Below are positions 8,197-14,089 of a DNA stretch of 17,383 bases, one piece after another (within the stretch, counting starts at the first letter, position 1; the number at the start of each line of letters is the position of its first letter). Under the pieces are notes generated by a model that ran no database searches, was not told where the DNA came from, and saw nothing but the letters and a program-made list of their open reading frames with translations. Source of the DNA: Clostridia bacterium (GTDB lineage: Bacteria > Bacillota > Clostridia > Oscillospirales > Acutalibacteraceae); assembly GCA_900763035.1 (NCBI GenBank), contig CAAFIS010000369.1:1-17383 (forward strand). Reading direction: 5' to 3'. The translations under genes were made by a program, and so were the position numbers.

Positions 8197-9377
8197 AAGC
8201 CCTCCTGTCTGTCAGCACAAGCTTCCTTGATGACCTGCACGGCCCGCTGCAGCAGCGGCAGCGGGATGTTCAGTGCGGGCAGCAGCCGCACCTTCTGCTT
8301 GGCGCCGATCACCAGCACGCCGCGCTCCCGGCAGCCGCAGATCACGTCCGCCGCCGGGCGCACGGGATCGATGCCCAGCATCAGCCCCAGTCCCGTCACG
8401 CTGCGGATGCCGGGCGCACCGGCAAGCTCGCGCACGATATAGGAGGAGCGCTCCCGCACGCCGGCAAGCACCGCATCGTCCAGCCGCGACAGGATCGACA
8501 TTGCCCCGGCGCAGCACACCGGGTTGCCCCCGAAGGTGGAGCCGTGCGTGCCGGCGGTCAGCACGTCGGCGGTCTTTTCGCCGAACACCGTCGCGCCGAT
8601 CGGCAGCCCGCCGCCCAGCCCCTTGGCCGTGGTGAAGATGTCCGGCCGGATGCCGTACTCCATATAGCCGTACAGGCTGCCGCTGCGGCCGTTGCCGATC
8701 TGCACCTCGTCACAGATCAGCAGCACGTCGCGCGCGGAAAGCAGATCGGCCAGCGCCGTGACAAAGCCCCTGTCCAGCGGGAGCACCCCGCCCTCGCCCT
8801 GCACGACCTCGATCATCACGGCGGCGGTGGGATAGGTGTCGATCAGCTGCTCTATCGCAGCCAGATCTCCGGCCGGGGCATAATGGAACCCCTCGGTCAG
8901 CGGCGTGAAATCGCGGTGGAACACGTCCTGCCCCGTGGCCGCCAGCGTGGTGATCGTGCGCCCGTGGAAGCTGTTTTGCAGCGTGATGATATGGTAGTAT
9001 TCCCTGCCCTTTTTCTCCGCAGCGGTTTTGCGGGCGGCCTTGATCGCGCATTCGTTGGCCTCGGCGCCGGAATTGGAGAAGAACACCTTCTTCATCCCGG
9101 TCTTTTCGCACAGCATGGCGGCCAGCTTGGCGCACGGGCCGGAATAATACAGGTTGGAGGCGTGCTGCAGCTTGCCGAGCTGAGCGGTGACGGCGGCTTG
9201 CCATGCCTCGTCGGCAAAGCCGAAGGTGTTCACCGCGATGCCGGTGGACAGATCGATGTACTCCCGCCCGTCCGCATCATAGACCAGCGAGCCCTTGCCA
9301 TGCGTCAGCTCCACCGGGAAACGGGCATAGGTGGCGGCGATATAGGTCCGGTCGAGCTGCTGCACGTCCTGCGTCAT
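8193..9377 (-). CDS. argD: Acetylornithine aminotransferase
   Basis: PLP-dependent transfer of the amino group from glutamate to N-acetylglutamate 5-semialdehyde, giving N2-acetylornithine; many members also act in lysine synthesis as succinyl-DAP aminotransferase. The start at 9377 gives 394 residues, the family norm. The frame stays open 44 codons further upstream, but those codons lie inside argB and read as low-complexity arginine/histidine. The chosen ATG overlaps the argB TGA as ATGA (9374-9377). Visible: SNSGAEAN (101-108) for the cofactor phosphate, NSFHGRT (135-141), DEVQIGNGRSG (223-233; Asp223 contacts the pyridine nitrogen) and TTAKGLGGG (249-257) with Lys252 forming the Schiff base. 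It overlaps argF by 4 bases at its 3' end. Confidence 0.96.
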   Translation of the reverse strand: MTQDVQQLDRTYIAATYARFPVELTHGKGSLVYDADGREYIDLSTGIAVNTFGFADEAWQAAVTAQLGKLQHASNLYYSGPCAKLAAMLCEKTGMKKVFFSNSGAEANECAIKAARKTAAEKKGREYYHIITLQNSFHGRTITTLAATGQDVFHRDFTPLTEGFHYAPAGDLAAIEQLIDTYPTAAVMIEVVQGEGGVLPLDRGFVTALADLLSARDVLLICDEVQIGNGRSGSLYGYMEYGIRPDIFTTAKGLGGGLPIGATVFGEKTADVLTAGTHGSTFGGNPVCCAGAMSILSRLDDAVLAGVRERSSYIVRELAGAPGIRSVTGLGLMLGIDPVRPAADVICGCRERGVLVIGAKQKVRLLPALNIPLPLLQRAVQVIKEACADRQEGL

Positions 9378-10243
9378 TTCGTCGTCCCTCCCGTGAACAT
9401 CGTGCCGATGCCTTCGTTGGTCAGCATCTCGATCAGGATCGCGTGCGGGATGCGCCCGTCGATGATGAACACGCGGTCCACGCCCCAGCGGATGGCATCG
9501 ATGCAGCATTCCACCTTGGGGATCATGCCGCCTTGGATCGTCCCGTCCGCGATCAGCTGCGGCGCATCCGCGGTACGGATCACGCGGATCAGCGTGGCGG
9601 GGTCGTTTTTGTCCCGCAGGATGCCCGCGATATCGGTCATGGAGATCAGACTCTCCGCCCCCAGCTCCCCGGCGATCTTGGCGGCCGCGGTGTCGGCGTT
9701 GATGTTGTACACGTTCCCCTCGCCGTCACACCCGACGGTGGACACCACGGGGATGTACCCCTTGTCGATCACGTCCATGATCGGGGCGACGTTGACGCGC
9801 GTGATCTCGCCGACGAAGCCCAGCCGTTCGTCCTTCACCTTGGCCTCGATCATGTGGCCGTCCATGCCGGACAGGCCGATCGCCCGGCCGCCCTTGTTCT
9901 CGATCAGGGCGACGAGGCTTTTGTTGATCTTGCCCGCCAGCACCATCTGCACGATGTCGGCCGTCTCCTTGTCGGTGACGCGCAGCCCGTCGACGAACAC
10001 GCTCTCTTTTCCGATCTTTTTGAGCATCTCGGTGATCTCCGGTCCGCCGCCGTGCACCAGCACGACCCTGACGCCGATCAGCGACAGCAGGACGATGTCC
10101 CGCATGACCGAGTCCTTCAGCTCCTCGTTGATCATGGCGTTGCCGCCGTATTTGATCACGACTACCTTGCCGGTGTACTCTTGGATATAAGGCAGGGCGT
10201 GCACCAGCACCGCCGCCCGCCCGGCATTCGTGATGTCCATCAT
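9374..10243 (-). CDS. argB: N-acetylglutamate kinase
   Basis: Phosphorylates N-acetylglutamate with ATP, the second step of arginine synthesis. The protein has 289 residues. The amino acid kinase fold shows KYGGNAM (31-37), HGGGPEI and the C-terminal nucleotide-binding region with GTIQGGMIPK. An N-terminal extension of about 25 residues before KYGG (ALPYIQEYTGK) resembles the mobile helix of the hexameric, arginine-inhibited NAGK type. Feedback control by arginine is therefore likely, as expected where ArgJ recycles the acetyl group. Two ATGs occur in tandem (10243 and 10240). The ribosome binding site GGAGGG lies only 2-3 bases before the first, so the second is the better-spaced start. It follows argJ by 11 bases. 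Confidence 0.96.
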   Translation of the reverse strand: MMDITNAGRAAVLVHALPYIQEYTGKVVVIKYGGNAMINEELKDSVMRDIVLLSLIGVRVVLVHGGGPEITEMLKKIGKESVFVDGLRVTDKETADIVQMVLAGKINKSLVALIENKGGRAIGLSGMDGHMIEAKVKDERLGFVGEITRVNVAPIMDVIDKGYIPVVSTVGCDGEGNVYNINADTAAAKIAGELGAESLISMTDIAGILRDKNDPATLIRVIRTADAPQLIADGTIQGGMIPKVECCIDAIRWGVDRVFIIDGRIPHAILIEMLTNEGIGTMFTGGTTK

Positions 10244-10254
10244 GTCCCTCCGTA

Positions 10255-11466
10255 TCAGGTCCGATAGTCGCCGTTGATCTTGACGTAATCATAGGTCAGG
10301 TCGCAGCCCCATGCGGTGGACGCGGCCTCCCCGGCGTTCAGCTCCACCAGGATCTCGATCTCCGGCTGCAGCAGGATCTGCTTGGCCTCATCCTCCGAAA
10401 ACGGGATGCCCGCGCCGCTTTCACACACCGCCACCGTGCCTTTTTGCGACCGGAACGCCACATCGATCCTGTTCACGTCCACATCCGCGCCGCTGTAGCC
10501 GATGGCGCACAGCACGCGCCCCCAGTTCGCGTCCGCGCCGAACATCGCCGCCTTGGTCAGCGAGGAGCAGATCACGCTTTTGGCCACGGTCTTGGCCGTC
10601 GCCTTGTCCGCTGCACCGGTCACCCGGCATTCGAGCAGTTTCGTCGCGCCCTCGCCGTCCCCGGCGATGCAGCGGCACAGGTGGACGGTCACGGTGTTGA
10701 GCGCCTGCATGAAGACGTCCAGAGCCGCGCCCTCGGCGCAGATCTCCGGGTTTTCGGCCATGCCGTTGGCCAAGATCGTGACCATGTCGTTCGTCGAGGT
10801 GTCGCCGTCCACGCTGACCATGTTGAACGTTTCGGCCACGTCGCCGGACAGGGCCTTTTGCAGCATTTTGGGGCTGATCGCGCAGTCCGTCGTCAAAAAC
10901 GCCAGCATCGTCGCCATATTCGGGTGGATCATGCCGGAGCCCTTGGCGATGCCGCCAAGGCGGCAGACCTTGCCGCCGACGGTAAATTCCACGGCAACGG
11001 ATTTTTCCTTGGTATCGGTGGTCATGATGCCCTGCGCGGCATCGGACGACCGGTCGCCCAGCGCATCGATCAGCGGGCCGATGCCCGCCTTGATCGGCGC
11101 GATGTCCAGCGGCTGCCCGATCACGCCGGTGGAGGCGACCACCACGTCGTCGGCGCTGATGTGCAGCCCGTCGGCCAGCAGGGAACACATCTGCTCGGCG
11201 ATCTCGATGCCGTTCGCGTTGCAGGTGTTGGCGTTGCCGCTGTTGCAGATGATCGCCTGCGCCATGCCGTCCGCCAGATGCGCCTTCGTCACGGTCAGCG
11301 GTGCGCCCTTGACCAGATTGGTGGTGTATACCGCCGCCGCTGCCGCCTTTTTCTCGCTCACGATCAGGGCAAGATCCTTTTTCGCCTTGTTTTTGCGGAT
11401 GCCGCAGTGCACACCGGCTGCGGTGAACCCCTTTGCGGCGCAAACGCCGCCATCCACGATCTTCAT
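10255..11466 (-). CDS. argJ: Glutamate N-acetyltransferase / ornithine acetyltransferase
   Basis: Moves the acetyl group from N-acetylornithine to glutamate, releasing ornithine and regenerating N-acetylglutamate (the acetyl cycle). Some members can also use acetyl-CoA. The 403 residues are typical. The self-cleavage site is visible in HPNMATMLAF: the precursor is cut before Thr186, which becomes the N-terminal nucleophile of the beta chain. Other family blocks are CNSGNANTCN (74-83), ASTGVIGQPL (111-120), KGSGMIHPNMATML and GADANWGR. No argA or argE is in the operon, which fits ArgJ doing both jobs, but a gene elsewhere cannot be excluded. AAGGAGG lies about 8 bases before the ATG; 13 bases separate it from argC. 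Confidence 0.96.
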   Translation of the reverse strand: MKIVDGGVCAAKGFTAAGVHCGIRKNKAKKDLALIVSEKKAAAAAVYTTNLVKGAPLTVTKAHLADGMAQAIICNSGNANTCNANGIEIAEQMCSLLADGLHISADDVVVASTGVIGQPLDIAPIKAGIGPLIDALGDRSSDAAQGIMTTDTKEKSVAVEFTVGGKVCRLGGIAKGSGMIHPNMATMLAFLTTDCAISPKMLQKALSGDVAETFNMVSVDGDTSTNDMVTILANGMAENPEICAEGAALDVFMQALNTVTVHLCRCIAGDGEGATKLLECRVTGAADKATAKTVAKSVICSSLTKAAMFGADANWGRVLCAIGYSGADVDVNRIDVAFRSQKGTVAVCESGAGIPFSEDEAKQILLQPEIEILVELNAGEAASTAWGCDLTYDYVKINGDYRT

Positions 11467-11479
11467 ATCATTTTCCTCC

Positions 11480-12412
11480 TTACAAATGAAGCCCCGTCGT
11501 CGGATCGGCGCCCAGCACCATGTTCAGGCACTCCACGGCCGCGCCGGACGCGCCCTTGCCTAGGTTGTCATACACCGCCAGCAGCAGCATCCGCTCTGCG
11601 TTCCCGGTCACGGCGATCTGCATGGTGTCCTTCCCCGCCAGCGCGGCGGCGGACAGAAAGCCATCCTTCGTCGGCGTATCGACATAAGTGACCACCGGGC
11701 CGGGATACGCCGCGCGGTAGACCTCGGCGATCGTTTCCGGTGTGGTGCCGGGCGCGCACTGCGCGGCAGATAGCGGCACCGTCACCTGCATCCCGCTGTA
11801 GTAGTCCCCGACCACGGGGCAGAACAGCGGCGCGGGCAGGCCGCTCTGCGCGGCCATCTCTGGCAGATGCTTGTGCATCTGCCCCAGCGCGTACTGCCGC
11901 GGCGCGTGCAGCCCTTCGGGCCGCGGCTGCGCCGTATATTCACCGATCATGCTCTTGCCGCCGCCGCTGTAGCCGGTCAGCGAAAAACAGGACAGCTGCG
12001 TCCCGGCAGGGATGATCCCCGCCGCCGCCAGCGGCGCGGTCAGCGCGATGAACCCGCTGGCGTGGCACCCCGGCACGGCGATACGCTTCGCCGTGCGGAC
12101 AGCCTGCGCGTGGGCGGCGGAAAGCTCCGGAAAGCCGTAGGCCCAGCCCGGCGCGGTGCGGTGCGCCGTCGAGGTGTCCAGCACCACCGTGTCCGGGTCA
12201 TCGATCCATTCTGCCGCCTCGCGCGCGGCCGCATCCGGCAGACAAAGGATGGCGATATCCGCTGCATTCAGTGCGGCGGCGCGCGCGGCCGCATCCTTTC
12301 GCTTTTCCTCCGGCAGCGCGGTCACATGCAGGTCGTCGCGCCCCGCCAGCCGATCGGCGATGCGCAGGCCGGTCGTTCCGGCGCTGCCGTCGATGAATAT
12401 TTTTACCATCAT
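11480..12412 (-). CDS. argC: N-acetyl-gamma-glutamyl-phosphate reductase, short type 2 form
   Basis: NADPH-dependent reduction of N-acetylglutamyl phosphate to the semialdehyde. At 310 residues it belongs to the shorter type 2 ArgC group rather than the ~340-residue type 1. The N-terminal dinucleotide-binding start IFIDGSAGTTG (5-15) is clear, and the catalytic cysteine is Cys116 in VPGCHASGF. It is the first gene of the operon. ATGs occur in tandem at 12412 and 12409; GAGGGG lies 6 bases before the first. The gene lies about 100 bases downstream of the predicted transcription start. Confidence 0.94.
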   Translation of the reverse strand: MMVKIFIDGSAGTTGLRIADRLAGRDDLHVTALPEEKRKDAAARAAALNAADIAILCLPDAAAREAAEWIDDPDTVVLDTSTAHRTAPGWAYGFPELSAAHAQAVRTAKRIAVPGCHASGFIALTAPLAAAGIIPAGTQLSCFSLTGYSGGGKSMIGEYTAQPRPEGLHAPRQYALGQMHKHLPEMAAQSGLPAPLFCPVVGDYYSGMQVTVPLSAAQCAPGTTPETIAEVYRAAYPGPVVTYVDTPTKDGFLSAAALAGKDTMQIAVTGNAERMLLLAVYDNLGKGASGAAVECLNMVLGADPTTGLHL

Positions 12413-12471
12413 TTTGTCCCCTCACGTTTCCCGCCCGCCGCCGGCGGACGGCCGGACAGCCCACAAGTCAT
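12409..12471 (-). other. Possible 20-codon leader ORF overlapping the argC start
   Basis: Within the ~100-base untranslated leader of the arginine operon, an ATG at 12471 opens 20 codons ending in TGA at 12411-12409, which overlaps the argC ATG at 12412-12410. A GTG in the same frame lies 27 bases further upstream. The ORF contains two CGT arginine codons (4 Arg codons from the GTG). No good ribosome binding site precedes either start, so this is only a candidate coupling peptide and may be chance in GC-rich DNA. Confidence 0.15.
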
Positions 12472-12521
12472 GCGGTACTGTCGATCGTTTTGCTGCACGG
12501 TGTTTTTCTTCGGATGTTTCA

Positions 12522-12549
12522 ATTATACACGACATCCCTGTTTTGTCAA
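12522..12549 (-). promoter_or_regulatory. Promoter of the arginine operon
   Basis: On the minus strand a perfect TTGACA (12549-12544) and a perfect TATAAT (12527-12522) are separated by 16 bases. Transcription would begin near 12515, leaving about 100 bases before argC. Both boxes match the housekeeping sigma consensus exactly, so unrepressed expression should be strong, which implies repressor control. Confidence 0.88.
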
Positions 12550-12550
12550 G

Positions 12551-12576
12551 TAATTATTCAGAAAAAAGAATAATTA
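12551..12576. promoter_or_regulatory. Candidate operator: perfect 9-bp inverted repeat between divergent promoters
   Basis: TAATTATTC (12551-12559) and GAATAATTA (12568-12576) are exact complements separated by 8 A-rich bases. The repeat lies one base upstream of the arg promoter -35 box and 19 bases upstream of the -35 box of the divergent transporter gene. Neither predicted transcript includes it, so it should act as DNA rather than as an RNA hairpin. Its ATTC and GAAT elements resemble half-sites of ArgR/AhrC boxes, but their order (ATTC then GAAT) is the reverse of the canonical TGAAT-N4-ATTCA. Identity of the regulator is inferred only. Confidence 0.6.
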
Positions 12577-12595
12577 TAAATTCGTATCCCCACCG

Positions 12596-12624
12596 TTGCA
12601 CTTTTCATCGCTTCGTGGTATGAT
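12596..12624 (+). promoter_or_regulatory. Promoter of the MFS transporter gene
   Basis: TTGCAC (12596-12601) and TATGAT (12619-12624) are separated by 17 bases, each with one or two mismatches to consensus. Transcription would start near 12631, some 33 bases before the ATG at 12664. GGAGGG (12651-12656) is a well-placed ribosome binding site. Confidence 0.75.
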
Positions 12625-12663
12625 GGGCGGCAGAACTTACCTGCACCTGCGGAGGGATGCCCC

Positions 12664-13830
12664 ATGGCTACGTTTTTGCTTGCCCTGATCTATATCGCAT
12701 TCATCAGCCTCGGCCTGCCGGACTCGCTGCTCGGTTCCGGCTGGCCGGTCATGCACGCGGAGCTAGGCGTCCCGGTGTCGTTCATGGGCATCGTGTCGAT
12801 GATCGTCTCCGGCGGCACGATCGTGTCCAGCCTGCTGTCCGACCGGCTGACGCACAGGCTCGGCACGCGGATCGTTACGGTCGTCAGCGTGTTCCTCACC
12901 GTGATCGCACTGTTCGGCTTTTCGTTCGCCGATCGGTTCTGGCTGCTGATCGTTTTCGCCGTTCCCTACGGGCTGGGCGCGGGCGCGATCGATGCCGCGC
13001 TCAATAACTACATCGCCCTGCATTACCAGGCGCGGCACATGAGCTGGCTGCACTGCTTTTGGGGCGTCGGGACGATCGTCAGCCCGTTCATCATGAGTTA
13101 TGCGCTCGCGAACCGGACGTGGCACAGCGGCTATCGCATCGTCGGCGGCGTCCAGCTGGTCATCGCTCTGCTGCTGCTGCTCACGCTGCCGGTATGGCGC
13201 GTCAATGCCGATAAAACGGCGGACGCCGGAAAGAGCATCGGCCTGTCCGGCGCGCTGAAGATCCGCGGCGTCCCGTTTTTGCTGATCGGCTTTTTTGCCT
13301 ATTGCGCCGCGGAGGCCACGGCCATGCAGTGGGCCAGCACCTATTTCGTGGAGGTCAAGGGCATCTCCGCCGACCGCGCCGCCGGCTTGGCCGCGCTGTT
13401 TTATATCGGCATCACGGCCGGGCGGTTCGTCAGCGGCTTCGTCACCGACCGGCTGGGCGACCGTCGGATGATCCGGATCGGCACCGGGATCTTAGCGTGC
13501 GGGATCGCTCTGCTGCTGCTCCCCGTCGGTTCTTACGCCGTCGCCTTTGCCGCATTTTTGGTGATCGGGTCCGGCTGCGCGCCGATCTACCCCTGCATCA
13601 TCCACTCCACGCCGGATAATTTCGGCGCGCAGAATTCCGGCGCGATCATCGGGATCCAAATGGCCAGCGCCTATATCGGCTCCACCTTCGTGCCGCCGCT
13701 GTTCGGGCTGCTGGGCAACGCGCTGTCCTTCTCCCTCATGCCGGTCTATCTGCTGCTCTTTTTCACCTTGATGATCGTGATGGTGGAGATGACGTTCTGC
13801 ATCACGCACAGCCAAAAGGGCCGCAGCTGA
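12664..13830 (+). CDS. MFS transporter, sugar/fucose-permease-like, substrate unknown
   Basis: An integral inner-membrane carrier of 388 residues, the usual size for 12 transmembrane segments. Hydrophobic stretches run from the N-terminus (FLLALIYIAFISLGL) to a last helix near the C-terminus (LLLFFTLMIVMVEM). A charged central loop lies about 180-200 (VNADKTADAGKS). The loop 2-3 motif appears as SDRLTHRLGTR (59-69), and its pseudo-repeat as GRFVSGFVTDRLGDRR (253-268), both hallmarks of the superfamily. WLHCFWGVGTIVSPF (128-142) recalls FucP-type and related uncharacterised carriers. Divergent transcription from the arginine operon across a shared repeat hints at common regulation, so an amino acid or related metabolite is possible, but the sequence does not fix the substrate. 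A terminator follows at once. Confidence 0.88.
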   Translation: MATFLLALIYIAFISLGLPDSLLGSGWPVMHAELGVPVSFMGIVSMIVSGGTIVSSLLSDRLTHRLGTRIVTVVSVFLTVIALFGFSFADRFWLLIVFAVPYGLGAGAIDAALNNYIALHYQARHMSWLHCFWGVGTIVSPFIMSYALANRTWHSGYRIVGGVQLVIALLLLLTLPVWRVNADKTADAGKSIGLSGALKIRGVPFLLIGFFAYCAAEATAMQWASTYFVEVKGISADRAAGLAALFYIGITAGRFVSGFVTDRLGDRRMIRIGTGILACGIALLLLPVGSYAVAFAAFLVIGSGCAPIYPCIIHSTPDNFGAQNSGAIIGIQMASAYIGSTFVPPLFGLLGNALSFSLMPVYLLLFFTLMIVMVEMTFCITHSQKGRS

Positions 13831-13840
13831 AAAAGCCAAG

Positions 13841-13879
13841 AACGGGCACATCGAGGTCCCATCGGTGTGCCCGTTTTTT
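13841..13879 (+). terminator. Intrinsic terminator of the MFS gene
   Basis: A 14-bp stem, AACGGGCACATCGA (13841-13854) with its complement at 13862-13875 (one G-T wobble), encloses a 7-base loop and is followed by a T-tract through 13879. It begins 10 bases after the MFS stop codon. Confidence 0.9.
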
Positions 13880-13896
13880 CTGTCGAAAAATAAGCA

Positions 13897-13925
13897 TTGA
13901 CTTCACTTTGTCGTTATGATATAGT
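13897..13925 (+). promoter_or_regulatory. Candidate promoter for the cas operon, -10 box inside inverted repeats
   Basis: TTGACT (13897-13902) and TATAGT (13920-13925) are separated by 17 bases. The -10 box lies inside overlapping inverted repeats: GTTAT/ATAAC (13913-13917 with 13927-13931) and TCGTTA/TAACGA (13911-13916 with 13932-13937). Such an arrangement fits a TetR- or MarR-type repressor site blocking RNA polymerase. The promoter is 165 bases before cas3, in a markedly AT-rich patch. The regulator is unknown. Confidence 0.6.
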
Positions 13926-13999
13926 GATAACTAACGAAAACATCTGAAAATAACTTCGCTGCCTGATCATATCCGTCAAATCAAAGCAAGACGATCTAC

Positions 14000-14033
14000 T
14001 GTCCGTTCTATAGGACAATGATCGCGGTATAAT
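14000..14033 (+). promoter_or_regulatory. Second possible cas3 promoter, with an inverted repeat at the -35 position
   Basis: A perfect TATAAT (14028-14033) has no recognisable -35 box at 16-18 bases. Instead the inverted repeat TGTCC-N8-GGACA (14000-14004 and 14013-14017) covers that position. This layout is typical of activator-dependent promoters, or of a repressor site. Transcription would begin near 14040, 50 bases before cas3. Visible sequence is firm; function is inferred. Confidence 0.4.
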
Positions 14034-14089
14034 GGTCGTGACCGGAGCAGAGCGGCCGGATCATACGCAAAACGGGGAGAGGATGACGG

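Noticed and set aside
3318..8442. Two long plus-strand frames (3318-6167 and 6103-8442) opposite carB, carA and argF
   Set aside because: Low-complexity Arg/His/Asp/Gln/Val products and complete overlap with well-supported enzymes; these are shadows caused by high GC.
9378..9509. Longer argD start at 9509
   Set aside because: The extra 44 residues lie within argB, are low-complexity and match nothing in ArgD; the ATGA overlap start gives the normal length.
12413..12521. T-box or riboswitch in the arginine operon leader
   Set aside because: No T-box antiterminator motif or terminator is seen; only a GC-rich palindrome (CCGCCGGCGG) near 12435-12450, within composition noise.
13831..14089. CRISPR array or leader between the MFS gene and cas3
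   Set aside because: No repeated 28-29 base units with spacers; only a terminator, promoter-like boxes and short inverted repeats are present.
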